A stretch of DNA of 64,000 bases from Bacteroidales bacterium (GCA_017502125.1 JAFVVN010000034.1:16288-80287), one strand, 5' to 3'. Shown: positions 52,962 to 61,710, counted from the first letter of the stretch. The notes: generated by a model from the sequence alone, not told the origin. Made by a program: numbers and translations.

Positions 52962-54290
52962 ATGACACATATATATTTCATAGGAATCGGCGGAATCGGA
53001 ATGAGTGCCATAGCAAGGTACTACAACGCCAAGGGGTACAAGGTCAGCGGATACGACAAGACACCTTCCCCTCTGACTCACGAACTTGAGTCAGAAGGAA
53101 TCGAAGTGCATTATGAAGACAACATCGACTTCATTCCGAAGGATGTTGCTGAAACTCTGGTGGTGTACACTCCGGCTATTCCTGCAGATATGGGTGAACT
53201 TGTATATGTCAAGGAAAACGGCTACAGGGTGGTCAAGAGGTCCAAGATGCTGGGAGAGATCTCCGAGGGTCAGAGGTGCATGGCAGTGGCAGGAACCCAT
53301 GGCAAGACCACCACAAGCACGATGACAAGCCATCTTTTCATGGACTCCGGAGAGGGATGTTCAGCCTTTCTGGGAGGAATATCGAAGAACTACGGCACCA
53401 ACCTGCTCATAAGTCCCAATGACGTCATTGTGGCCGAGGCAGACGAGTTCGACAGGTCGTTCCTCCAGCTTTTCCCGGAAATCGCAGTCATCACCTCGAT
53501 GGACGCAGACCATCTGGACATATACGGAGATGCAGAGCACGTACAGGAGGCATTCAAGGCTTTCGCCTCCCAGGTGAGCGGGACCGTGATCATCAGGCAT
53601 GGACTTGACATTACGCCAAAGGACACTTCCGCACGCATATTGACATATTCATTCGGTAATCCTGAGGCGGACTTCCATGCCGAGCCGCTTGAGGACGGGC
53701 ATTTCAACCTCCATTATCCCGGCGGTGTGATCGAGGACTGCGTGGTGGGAATCCCAGGCTGGGTGAATGTGGAGAATGCGACTGCCGCGTCAGCCATTGC
53801 GCTCACATATGGAATCGCACCGGAAAAGATAAGGAAGGCACTGGCCTGCTTCAGCGGAGTCAAGAGAAGATTCGACATCCAGGTGAAGAAGCCGGGATGC
53901 GTATACATAGACGACTATGCCCATCATCCTCAAGAGATTACGGCGGCTCTGAGTTCCATAAGGAAATCATATCCTGAATCCCGGCTTACAGCCGTATTCC
54001 AGCCGCACCTGTATACGAGAACAAGAGATTTTGCTCCGGAATTCGCCAAGGCGCTCAGTCTTGCGGACAAGGTCATCCTTCTGGACATATATCCAGCACG
54101 CGAACTTCCGATTCCTGGCGTTACGTCGGAGATCATATTCAAGGACATCACTGCCGGAAAGGTACTTCTCAAGAGAAGCGAGCTCATGGATTATCTGAAG
54201 GATGAGCCGGTGGAGGTGCTGGCTACATTAGGAGCAGGAGACATCGACAGGTTCGTGGGTGAAATAGCCCGAATGCTTGAAAACAGATGA
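52962..54290 (+). CDS. murC: UDP-MurNAc:L-alanine ligase MurC
   Basis: 442 aa. IGIGGIGMSAIARYY at the N-terminus, ATP loop AGTHGKTTTSTMTSHLF at about 111, EADEFDRSFLQL, and IDDYAHHPQEITAAL at about 311. First Mur ligase step. Its stop overlaps ftsQ by ATGA. Confidence 0.96.
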   Translation: MTHIYFIGIGGIGMSAIARYYNAKGYKVSGYDKTPSPLTHELESEGIEVHYEDNIDFIPKDVAETLVVYTPAIPADMGELVYVKENGYRVVKRSKMLGEISEGQRCMAVAGTHGKTTTSTMTSHLFMDSGEGCSAFLGGISKNYGTNLLISPNDVIVAEADEFDRSFLQLFPEIAVITSMDADHLDIYGDAEHVQEAFKAFASQVSGTVIIRHGLDITPKDTSARILTYSFGNPEADFHAEPLEDGHFNLHYPGGVIEDCVVGIPGWVNVENATAASAIALTYGIAPEKIRKALACFSGVKRRFDIQVKKPGCVYIDDYAHHPQEITAALSSIRKSYPESRLTAVFQPHLYTRTRDFAPEFAKALSLADKVILLDIYPARELPIPGVTSEIIFKDITAGKVLLKRSELMDYLKDEPVEVLATLGAGDIDRFVGEIARMLENR

Positions 54291-55066
54291 AGAAGATACT
54301 GAAATATATTCTCGTGACACTACTCGCAGTCATTCTTGCGGGATGTCTGGTCGTATCGTATATCGCCGGCATCAGATCACGCAAGCCTCTGATCTGCAAG
54401 GGCATCAGGATTGAAATACTGGACAGCACCGAGAATGGTTTCGTAAGCGCATCAGATGTCAGAAGATTCATAGACCGGAGTTACGGCATTGTGATCGGAG
54501 AGCCTCTGGACAGCATAGACCTGACAAAGATCGAGCATATCGTGGACAGCAGGAGCGCAGTCCGAAAGAGCCAGGCCTTCGTTACCAGGGACAGCCTGCT
54601 CAATATAAAGGTGACACAGAGAAGACCGGTGGTAAGATTCCAGAAGAGGGACGGGGGTTTCTATGCCGACGCGGACGGATATATATTTCCGCTTCAGAAC
54701 ACATATGCTTCCCATGTCCAGATTGTGGATGGGAATATCCCGCTTGCAGCCAACAGCGGATACAAAGGGGATATCGCAGACCCGGAGGAGAAGGAATGGT
54801 TCAGAAAGGTCATGAATGTGATCAACCATATGGAAGGCAGCAAGGTGTGGAAAGGGAAGATCGTGCAGATCTCGGTGGACGGAAAAGGCGAACTGGTCCT
54901 TATCCCGAGGGAAGGGAACGAGAGGTTCCTTTTCGGGCAGCCGAACTCGCTGGAGGAGAAGTTCATGAAGATGGAGAAGTACTATACGACCATCGTCCCT
55001 GAGAAAGGGGCTGACCGCTACAGGACAGTGGATGTCAGATTTGAAGGACAGATTGTATGCAGATGA
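54287..55066 (+). CDS. ftsQ: Cell-division protein FtsQ
   Basis: 259 aa. A short cytoplasmic start, one membrane helix (about 5-27), a POTRA-like domain (about 40-110, GIVIGEPLDSIDLTKIEHIV) and a beta domain. Sequence conservation is low but topology and position between murC and ftsA are diagnostic. Organises FtsL and the divisome. The next gene, ftsA, is 190 nt away, the only large gap in the cluster. Confidence 0.88.
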   Translation: MKKILKYILVTLLAVILAGCLVVSYIAGIRSRKPLICKGIRIEILDSTENGFVSASDVRRFIDRSYGIVIGEPLDSIDLTKIEHIVDSRSAVRKSQAFVTRDSLLNIKVTQRRPVVRFQKRDGGFYADADGYIFPLQNTYASHVQIVDGNIPLAANSGYKGDIADPEEKEWFRKVMNVINHMEGSKVWKGKIVQISVDGKGELVLIPREGNERFLFGQPNSLEEKFMKMEKYYTTIVPEKGADRYRTVDVRFEGQIVCR

Positions 55067-55071
55067 TAAAA

Positions 55072-55244
55072 TTCGCAAATGCGAAAGACCTTATATCTGA
55101 GACCTTTAGGTCGAAAGTAAGTCCCCTTTCCGAGAAAGGGGATTTAGGGGATAGGTAACGTAAACAAAAGAAAGTGCGGTGGGAATAAGTTTCGCAAGTC
55201 TCACCAATCTTCGAATAATCAACAACTTATCACTTGCGAAACTT
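55072..55244. repeat. Repeat-rich intergenic element between ftsQ and ftsA
   Basis: Four hairpins: TTCGC/GCGAA (55072-55085), GACCT/AGGTC (55101-55112), CCCCTTTC/GAAAGGGG with a 3-nt loop (55123-55141), and a perfect 13-bp inverted pair AAGTTTCGCAAGT (55187-55199) / ACTTGCGAAACTT (55232-55244). No ORF and no consensus promoter. It may be a small non-autonomous element or a regulatory leader for ftsA. Confidence 0.6.
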
Positions 55245-55256
55245 GAGTAAAGATAT

Positions 55257-56690
55257 ATGGAAATGACAGATAAACACATTGTGGCAATAGACCTGGGCAC
55301 ATCCAAGATAGCCCTGACCGTGGCGAAGGTCAACGGTAAGGATGTGCAGATAGTTTATTACAAGGAGACCCCGTCTGCAGGAATCCGCTACAGCGGCGTC
55401 TTCAATGCAAGCCATGTGACAGGACCGCTCACAGAGGCTGTACGTGAGGCCGAAGAAAGTCTTGGAATCAAGATCACACAGGCAGTGGTGGGAATGTCGA
55501 GATATCCGGTCCGCCAGGAGAGCAATACGGGAAAGATCGAAGACAGAGGCTTCGGAACGGATATAACCGTGGAGGACATCGCTGCCCTGAAGAGCTTTGC
55601 CCAAGATTCATACCCTCTGGCAGACCCGGGCAAGGAGGCAATCTACGGTGCTGTGGCCCAGTCATTCTCAGACGGAGAGAACTTCCAGCTCATCGAGAGC
55701 GACATAATCGGAATGGCAAGTGATGTGCTGGAGGGCAATTTCAAGATATTCATCGGAAAGAAGAACGACATCACCCAGATGGACCGTGCCATGGACAAGG
55801 CTGGTCTATCGGCTGCGCGCAAGTTCTTCACAGCCGATTCCACAGCCAATGCCGTTCTTGAATATTCAGAAATGGAGAACGGAGTGGCACTCATCGATTT
55901 CGGCGCAGGCTGCACATCGGTATCCATATATCATGGGAACATAATGCGTCACTATGCCTCCATCCCGTTCGGGGGCAAGAATATCACCGACGACATCAAG
56001 AGAGAGTGTCAGATATCAGAAAGGCTTGCTGAAAACATAAAGATGGCCTTCGGAGCATGTATGCCTGACAGACTCCAGAGTCTGAGCGAAAAGATAATAC
56101 ATATAAGAAGCAACAGCACTGAACCTGACAAGCAGCTTCCTGTGAAATATCTTTCTGAGATCATCACGGCCAGAGTGGAGGAAATCATGACAGCCATCTT
56201 ATATGAAATCCAGGAAAGCGGATTCGCCGACATGCTCAGAAGCGGAATCGTGGTGACAGGAGGAAGTGCTCAGATCCCTAATCTGGGAAGTTTCATCAAC
56301 GAACTGTCCGGATTCAGGGTAAGGACAGGTTATCCTCGAAGATTCTTCTCATGTCAGGGATGCGACGGACTCGGGGAGACAAGCGCAGCAACAAGCGTGG
56401 GACTCATCCTCGCGGCAAACGAACAGTCTGAACTCAATTGTGCACTGCCTAAGGGAGAGGAGATAATCGAAACCGGGGCAAGCGAGGCAGACACCCCTGA
56501 CGGCATGCTCTTCTCTGACAAGGCTATGGAAGGAGTGGAAGTGGCAGAAACCGAGACCAGGGAGAGCGGAAAGTCGAAGGAGAAGGCCAGGAAACCTCAA
56601 AAGCCGACTGTGACATGGGGCAGGAAGGTCAGTGACTTCGTAGGAAACATCTTCGACACAGTTATGAACGACATGGACAGCGAAAACTAA
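55257..56690 (+). CDS. ftsA: Cell-division protein FtsA
   Basis: 477 aa (ATG 55257 or, two codons on, 55263). Actin-like ATPase: VAIDLGTSKIALTVAK phosphate 1 loop, the SHS2/1C domain, VALIDFGAGCTSVSIYH, and VVTGGSAQIPNLGSF. A C-terminal linker ends in an amphipathic helix (VSDFVGNIFDTVMNDM) that should bind the membrane. Tethers FtsZ; ftsZ starts 4 nt later. Confidence 0.95.
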   Translation: MEMTDKHIVAIDLGTSKIALTVAKVNGKDVQIVYYKETPSAGIRYSGVFNASHVTGPLTEAVREAEESLGIKITQAVVGMSRYPVRQESNTGKIEDRGFGTDITVEDIAALKSFAQDSYPLADPGKEAIYGAVAQSFSDGENFQLIESDIIGMASDVLEGNFKIFIGKKNDITQMDRAMDKAGLSAARKFFTADSTANAVLEYSEMENGVALIDFGAGCTSVSIYHGNIMRHYASIPFGGKNITDDIKRECQISERLAENIKMAFGACMPDRLQSLSEKIIHIRSNSTEPDKQLPVKYLSEIITARVEEIMTAILYEIQESGFADMLRSGIVVTGGSAQIPNLGSFINELSGFRVRTGYPRRFFSCQGCDGLGETSAATSVGLILAANEQSELNCALPKGEEIIETGASEADTPDGMLFSDKAMEGVEVAETETRESGKSKEKARKPQKPTVTWGRKVSDFVGNIFDTVMNDMDSEN

Positions 56691-56694
56691 GATT

Positions 56695-57957
56695 ATGGAA
56701 GGATATATCGACGGCATTGACCTCACCCCTACCGACTGGGTGACGGCAGATTCAATAATAAAAGTGATCGGAGTGGGCGGCGGCGGATGCAACGCAGTCA
56801 ACTACATGTATAACCAGAGAATCGAAGGATGTACCTTCGTGGTGTGCAACACGGATTCTCAGGCCCTTGAAAAATGCGATGTTCCCATCAAGATCCAGCT
56901 CGGAGAAGGTCTGGGAGCGGGTACCAACCCTACGGAGGGCAGAAACGCCGCTCTGAATTCGCAGGATGAGATCGCAGCCAAGGTACTGGACAACAACACC
57001 GACATGCTTTTCATCACGGCGGGAATGGGTGGCGGTACCGGAACAGGTGCGGCCCCTGTGATAGCTGCCATGGCCAAGAAGAAGGGCATCCTCACTGTGG
57101 GTGTCGTGACGATTCCATTCAGGAATCAGGGCAATGAAACAATGTCCAAGGCCATCGACGGCATCAATGAGCTGGAAAAGAACGTGGACAGCCTTCTGAT
57201 AATCGATAACGAGAAGCTGTTCGACTTCTACGGAGACCTGCTGCTTCAGGAAGCCTTCCCGAAAGCTGACGAGGTCCTTGCAACTGCAGTTCGCGGAATC
57301 ACTGAGATAATAAAGAAACGAGGCTATATCAATGTGGACTTCAAGGACGTGAAGACCATGATGAAGAACAGCGGCATGGCCTTGATGGGATGTGGAACCG
57401 GAACCGGGGAAAACAGAATTGAAGATGCAGTGCGAAATGCGCTGGAATCGCCACTCCTGAACGATTTTGACCTGACCACGGCGAAGAATGTCCTGGTAAA
57501 CATCACAGTGGGAATGAACGAGCAGGGAATGACGATGACCGAACTGGGTCGCGTGAGCCAGCTCATCAAGGAATACACCGGCAAGGCCAACAACTTCAAG
57601 AGCGGAATCGTGTATGAAGAGGATCCGGAATTCGGGGACAGGGTGAACATCACAGTTATAGCCACAGGATTCAGGATGAGCATGCTCCTGCCGATGAACG
57701 ACCTTGGAAACATAATCACGATAGACAGCGACTTCGTATATGACAAGGCTGCCTCTGCTTCGGAAGGCGGGATCGAACTTCCTGAAATCCGCAGTCAGAA
57801 GATTGGATACAACAATGCCGACATCCGCAAGAAACTCATATTCGAAGACGGAACCCGCCCGGCACTGCTTGTGACGGAAGGACAGGACAAGAGCGAGCTG
57901 GAGAATACAGCCGCCATCAGAAGAAAGACATCAGGTGCAGGAAAGCGAGAGGAATAG
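56695..57957 (+). CDS. ftsZ: Cell-division protein FtsZ
   Basis: 420 aa tubulin-like GTPase forming the Z ring. Visible: GVGGGGCNAVNYMY near residue 26, the GTP-binding GMGGGTGTGAAPVIA at about 108 and the T7 loop NVDFKDVKTMM at about 207. After the globular domain (to about residue 325) a tail of about 95 residues ends AGKREE. The usual conserved C-terminal FtsA-binding peptide is not obvious. Last gene of the cluster; no terminator is visible before gltX. Confidence 0.95.
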   Translation: MEGYIDGIDLTPTDWVTADSIIKVIGVGGGGCNAVNYMYNQRIEGCTFVVCNTDSQALEKCDVPIKIQLGEGLGAGTNPTEGRNAALNSQDEIAAKVLDNNTDMLFITAGMGGGTGTGAAPVIAAMAKKKGILTVGVVTIPFRNQGNETMSKAIDGINELEKNVDSLLIIDNEKLFDFYGDLLLQEAFPKADEVLATAVRGITEIIKKRGYINVDFKDVKTMMKNSGMALMGCGTGTGENRIEDAVRNALESPLLNDFDLTTAKNVLVNITVGMNEQGMTMTELGRVSQLIKEYTGKANNFKSGIVYEEDPEFGDRVNITVIATGFRMSMLLPMNDLGNIITIDSDFVYDKAASASEGGIELPEIRSQKIGYNNADIRKKLIFEDGTRPALLVTEGQDKSELENTAAIRRKTSGAGKREE

Positions 57958-57966
57958 GATTTTTTG

Positions 57967-57974
57967 TATATTTG
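57967..57974 (+). promoter_or_regulatory. -7 element (TATATTTG) for gltX
   Basis: Exact TAnnTTTG match 10 nt after the ftsZ stop and about 40 nt before gltX. No -33 box. Confidence 0.5.
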
Positions 57975-58018
57975 CGCCCGGTTCGTCAAATCACCGGACT
58001 GATTAAAGAATAATGACA

Positions 58019-59656
58019 ATGGAAAGAAAGACAAGAGTTCGTTTTGCACCGTCTCCAACAGGCCCGCTTCATATGGGCGGAGTCAGGACTGCACTCTATA
58101 ACTATCTCTTCGCGAAACAGCGCGGAGGAGACTTCATCATCAGAATCGAGGACACCGATTCACAGAGATTTGTCCCTGGAGCCGAGAAATATATAATCGA
58201 AGCCCTGAACTGGTGCGGCATCATCCCTGACGAGGGTGTTGATGCAGAAGGAAATATTGTGGAGACCGCTTCAGAGCGTCATCCGCATGCCCCTTACAGA
58301 CAGAGCCAGAGAAAGCCTCTCTACCGTCAGTATGCAGAGCAGCTTGTTGCGGCAGGTCATGCATATTACGCGTTCGACACCGCCGAGGAGCTGGGAGCCA
58401 AGCGCGCTGAAATGGAGGCGGCAGGACAGACATTCATCTATGGTCAGACCACAAGAATGGGTCTTCGCAACTCACTCTCCATTCCTGAAGCAGAGTGGAA
58501 GGAACTTCTTCAGACACGCACCGACTGGACAATCCGCTTCAAGATGCCTGAGGACAGGGTCGTGAAGATGGACGACCTGATCCGCGGTCATGTGGAGGTG
58601 AACACATCGACTCTCGACGACAAGGTGCTCTGGAAAAGGGCTGACGAACTGCCTACATATCATCTTGCAAACATAGTCGACGACCACCTGATGGAGATCA
58701 CAGAGGTTATCCGAGGAGAGGAGTGGCTTCCGTCGCTTCCGCTTCACTACCTCCTCTACGAAGCCTTCGGATGGACTGACACACAGCCTCGTTTCGCACA
58801 TCTGTCCCTCCTTCTGAAGCCTGACGGAAAGGGCAAGCTCAGCAAGCGCGACGGTGACCGCCTCGGTTTCCCTGTCTTCCCTCTCAAATGGGTGAACGCC
58901 GAGGGCGAAGTGTCACGTGGATACCGTGAGGACGGATATTTCCCTGAAGCTTTCGTGAACCTTCTGGCAATGCTCGGATGGAATCCGGGAACAGAACAGG
59001 AACTCTTCTCACTTGAAGAGCTTGTCGGAGCATTTTCACTTGAGAGAGTGGTCAAGTCAGGAGCACGCTTCAATGCAGAAAAGGCAAAATGGTACAACAA
59101 GGAGTATCTCCGCATGAAGCCTGTGGAGGAACTTGCTTCACAGTTCATTCCTGTGCTCGAGTCACACGGCCTCCAGATCGTGGACTGCCCGGCATGCGCC
59201 CTCACTGCCGGTTCCGAGATGACTGTAAACGGAGCTGACTTCGAGAACAGGATATTCTCACGTCAGTATGTGGAAAGAATCGTGGCTCTGATTCAGGAAA
59301 GGGCGACATTCGTTGCAGACTTCTGGGACATCGCTCCATACCTCTTCGTGGCTCCTGCCGCATTCGTGGAGAAGGATGCCGCAAAGTTCTGGAAGGAAGA
59401 GAACTATACCCTTGCCCTCAAGGTGGCCGACTTCATCCTCGGATTCGAAGGAGAATTTACCAAGGCAGCCCTTGAAGGACCGCTTGAAGAATATATCCGC
59501 AGCAACGAATGGCCTATGGGCAAGGTGATGAACTGCCTCAGACTCGCAATGGTCGGCGGATCTAACGGTCTTGGAATCGCAGACATCGTGACCCTTATCG
59601 GCAAGAAGGAGTTCGCGAAGAGAATCGACTTCATCAAGAACACGCTCGGCTGCTAA
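58019..59656 (+). CDS. gltX: Glutamyl-tRNA synthetase
   Basis: 545 aa from ATG 58019 (an ATG at 58013 adds two residues). Class I synthetase: RFAPSPTGPLHMGGVRTALYN (HMGG is the HIGH motif; quoted in parts RFAPSPTGPLHMGG), RIEDTDSQRFVPGAE, and KLSKRDGDRLG as the KMSKS variant at about 276. Charges tRNA-Glu. A terminator follows at 59674. Confidence 0.95.
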   Translation: MERKTRVRFAPSPTGPLHMGGVRTALYNYLFAKQRGGDFIIRIEDTDSQRFVPGAEKYIIEALNWCGIIPDEGVDAEGNIVETASERHPHAPYRQSQRKPLYRQYAEQLVAAGHAYYAFDTAEELGAKRAEMEAAGQTFIYGQTTRMGLRNSLSIPEAEWKELLQTRTDWTIRFKMPEDRVVKMDDLIRGHVEVNTSTLDDKVLWKRADELPTYHLANIVDDHLMEITEVIRGEEWLPSLPLHYLLYEAFGWTDTQPRFAHLSLLLKPDGKGKLSKRDGDRLGFPVFPLKWVNAEGEVSRGYREDGYFPEAFVNLLAMLGWNPGTEQELFSLEELVGAFSLERVVKSGARFNAEKAKWYNKEYLRMKPVEELASQFIPVLESHGLQIVDCPACALTAGSEMTVNGADFENRIFSRQYVERIVALIQERATFVADFWDIAPYLFVAPAAFVEKDAAKFWKEENYTLALKVADFILGFEGEFTKAALEGPLEEYIRSNEWPMGKVMNCLRLAMVGGSNGLGIADIVTLIGKKEFAKRIDFIKNTLGC

Positions 59657-59673
59657 CCGATACATTATTCTGG

Positions 59674-59717
59674 AAAGTCGGAGAGAAGGTCTATCTTTTC
59701 TCCGACTTTTTCTTTAT
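59674..59717 (+). terminator. Rho-independent terminator of gltX
   Basis: AAAGTCGGAGA/TCTCCGACTTT, an 11-bp stem, followed by TTTCTTT, 17 nt past the gltX stop. Confidence 0.85.
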
Positions 59718-59798
59718 CCTGCTTCGATAAATCTCGACACCTATCAATATCCAGCACAACACTGATAATATGATAGAAATGACTGATGACGGATGCAT
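59691..59798 (-). CDS. Tentative 35-aa single-span membrane peptide
   Basis: ATG-to-TAG frame: a hydrophobic helix (VISIILSVLCWILIGVEI) followed by a very basic end (RSRIKKKSEKR), the layout of a small N-out/C-in membrane protein. It starts 3 nt after the stop of another tiny hydrophobic frame (59802-59897). The last codons run into the gltX terminator stem, which weakens the case. No promoter seen. Could be chance or the tail of a decayed gene. Confidence 0.3.
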   Translation of the reverse strand: MHPSSVISIILSVLCWILIGVEIYRSRIKKKSEKR

Positions 59799-59801
59799 AA
59801 T

Positions 59802-59897
59802 CTATATACCATTTTTATAGTAGAACAATCCCAAAACCAATGTACTTACTGCTATAACTACTCCGATAGTGTAGGTCATGAAAATAGAGCCAGACAT
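59802..59897 (-). CDS. Tentative 31-aa membrane peptide or gene remnant
   Basis: Frame MSGSIFMTYTIGVVIAVSTL then VLGLFYYKNGI, one hydrophobic span. The frame stays open upstream (FSQKAIWRLFFNDM) to a stop but has no usable start. A second frame from 59953 or so (MSNGKKNHSVKKRFGDY) runs into it, so this may be a frameshifted small membrane gene. The rest of the 486-nt gap (59898-60142) holds a weak hairpin with T-runs (60037-60078) and the rpiB promoter. Confidence 0.25.
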   Translation of the reverse strand: MSGSIFMTYTIGVVIAVSTLVLGLFYYKNGI

Positions 59898-60111
59898 ATC
59901 ATTAAAGAATAATCTCCAAATCGCTTTTTGACTGAATGGTTCTTCTTCCCGTTACTCATCACAAAAATAAATTAAATTCAACAAACCTCAAAATCAAGCG
60001 CTCCGGTGCAAAGAAAGAATATATCTGCCGGAAAAGTGTTGTTTTTGATGAAAGACAACAAAGTTTTTCTTTTTTTTATTGAAATTTCTTTTTTTTAGCC
60101 TGCGTCAGGCT

Positions 60112-60119
60112 TATCTTTG
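60112..60119 (+). promoter_or_regulatory. -7 element (TATCTTTG) for rpiB-truB
   Basis: Exact TAnnTTTG match 23 nt before the rpiB ATG, after a T-rich tract. Confidence 0.55.
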
Positions 60120-60142
60120 CGTCCAAAATCAACATTTCGGAT

Positions 60143-60577
60143 ATGAAGATCGGAATATGCAACGACCACGCTGGCGTGGAATACAAGAACAGACTTGTGG
60201 AATATCTCACAGGAAAGGGCTATGAGATGGTAAATTTCGGCACTGACACTACATCAAGCATGGACTATCCTGACGTGGCTCATCCTCTGGCAACTGCAGT
60301 TGAGAATGGCGAAGTGGAACTTGGAATTGCATTCTGTGGCACAGGAAACGGAATGGCGATGGCTCTCAACAAGCACGAGGGCATACGCGCAGGACTATGC
60401 TGGTCTGTCGAAATCGGCAAACTCATCAAGCAGCACAACAACGCCAATATCCTCGTCATGCCGGCTCGATTCATTCCGTTTGAGACAGTCATCGAAATCT
60501 GCGATGCATGGCTCAATGAAGAATTCGAGGGGGGACGTCATCAGGGACGCATAGACAAGATACCTTGTAAACAATAA
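60143..60577 (+). CDS. rpiB: Ribose-5-phosphate isomerase B
   Basis: 144 aa, usual length of the RpiB/LacAB family. Visible: CNDHAGVEYKNRLVEYL at the N-terminus, MDYPDVAHPLATAVENGE, FCGTGNGMAMALNKHEGIRA (given here as FCGTGNGMAMALNKHEG), and HNNANILVMPARF. Interconverts ribose 5-phosphate and ribulose 5-phosphate. truB begins 3 nt later. Confidence 0.94.
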   Translation: MKIGICNDHAGVEYKNRLVEYLTGKGYEMVNFGTDTTSSMDYPDVAHPLATAVENGEVELGIAFCGTGNGMAMALNKHEGIRAGLCWSVEIGKLIKQHNNANILVMPARFIPFETVIEICDAWLNEEFEGGRHQGRIDKIPCKQ

Positions 60578-60580
60578 GAC

Positions 60581-61618
60581 TTGGAAGCATTGATACTGAC
60601 TCCGGATTCTCCGACCCTTTCAAGGAACATAGAGGATTATCCGGAAGGGATTATAATCCCGATAGACAAACCATACAGATGGACATCGGCGGACGTGATC
60701 AGAAAGGTCAAGTACGCCGCTATCCGTCATTTCGGGAAGAAGAACCTCAAGGTGGGTCATGCCGGCACCCTTGACCCGCTGGCAACAGGAGTTCTTCTGG
60801 TGTGCATAGGCAAGGCGACAAAACTGGCCGAGGCACTTCAGTCGCACGACAAGGAATATGTCGCCGGAGTTACCTTCGGTGCCACCACTCCGTCATATGA
60901 CCTGGAAAAGGAGATTGACAGGTTCTTCCCGTATGACCATATAACCTACGGATCTGTTGCCGAGGCTCTGCCCGGCTTCATAGGAGAGCAGGACCAGATC
61001 GCTCCCCTCTTCTCTGCCAAATCAGTGGACGGAGTCAGGGCATACGAACTGGCCCGCAGGCTGTATAAGGCCTCCGTCAGAGGAGAGGTGATCACAACCC
61101 CCGCCCCGTCTGACGACGGACACCCCGTAGATGGCATGTCACAGCCCACCTCACCTATCTCTGAGGCAAGCCTTGACGAGACAGCCAGAGAACTTATCAG
61201 GGTATCAAAGATCAATATTACTGAATTGGAGCTGATTGAATTCACCTCTGGTCTCAGTAGTCCGGAAAGCGGACTGGGTAGAGGGGGAGAAAACCCTGCT
61301 ACCCCCCTGGCCGCAGGGGGAGGGACCCGCTCCGAAGGAGTGGGAGGGGTTGTTTTCTCCCCCTCTACCCAGTCCGCTTCGAACAGAATCAATGTCACGG
61401 ATAACTCTGCATTAGGACTGCCACGAGCAGTTATCCGCATGGCATGCAGCAAAGGAACATATGTCAGAGCCTTTGCACGTGATCTGGGAGAGAAGTTGGG
61501 CAGCGGAGCACATCTGGACTCACTTCAGAGGAGCCGCAGCGGAGAATTTCGCGTGGAGAACGCCCTGACAGTAGACCAGGCCATCGCTCTCCTCGCCTCA
61601 CCCTCAACACTCAACTAA
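60581..61618 (+). CDS. truB: tRNA pseudouridine(55) synthase TruB with an inserted palindrome
   Basis: 345 aa beginning at TTG (60581). Catalytic Asp in GHAGTLDPLATGVLLVC at about 63, IPIDKPYRWTSADVIRKVK, and the C-terminal CSKGTYVRAFARDLGEKLG. Modifies U55 in the tRNA T-loop. Two expansions lie between the catalytic core and the last motifs: a Pro/Ser-rich stretch near 172-205, and about 40 residues encoded by the palindrome at 61267-61379 (GRGGENPATPLAAGGG). The frame is kept through it. A typical TruB without these would be about 240-300 aa. Confidence 0.92.
   Translation: MEALILTPDSPTLSRNIEDYPEGIIIPIDKPYRWTSADVIRKVKYAAIRHFGKKNLKVGHAGTLDPLATGVLLVCIGKATKLAEALQSHDKEYVAGVTFGATTPSYDLEKEIDRFFPYDHITYGSVAEALPGFIGEQDQIAPLFSAKSVDGVRAYELARRLYKASVRGEVITTPAPSDDGHPVDGMSQPTSPISEASLDETARELIRVSKINITELELIEFTSGLSSPESGLGRGGENPATPLAAGGGTRSEGVGGVVFSPSTQSASNRINVTDNSALGLPRAVIRMACSKGTYVRAFARDLGEKLGSGAHLDSLQRSRSGEFRVENALTVDQAIALLASPSTLN
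61267..61379. repeat. 113-bp cruciform-like palindromic element inside truB
   Basis: Perfect 28-bp arms (61267-61294 and 61352-61379, beginning AAGCGGACTGGG). They enclose two smaller hairpins, CCCCCTG/CAGGGGG and CCCGCTCC/GGAGTGGG, so a three-way folded structure is possible. The surrounding truB frame stays open. Confidence 0.85.
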
Positions 61619-61629
61619 CTATCCCTCAA

Positions 61630-61668
61630 CGCATTACACCAAATCGCCTGCGTCATTTGCCGCAGGCG
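61630..61668. repeat. Dispersed palindromic repeat, copy B
   Basis: CGCATTACA followed by a CGCCTGCG/CGCAGGCG hairpin, 12 nt after the truB stop. Same framework as copy A at 30813-30855. No T-run, so not an ordinary terminator. Confidence 0.7.
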
Positions 61669-61710
61669 TGTTCCCGTAAAACGCTGATACACAACGGAAT
61701 AGCAACAAAG

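Noticed and set aside
60037-60078. Terminator before rpiB
   Set aside because: The TGTTGT/ACAACA stem is only 6 bp with a 12-nt loop and no upstream plus-strand gene needs it; kept only as a note.
61267-61379. Insertion sequence in truB
   Set aside because: Too short for a transposase, and no flanking gene of that kind; it is at most a non-autonomous palindrome.
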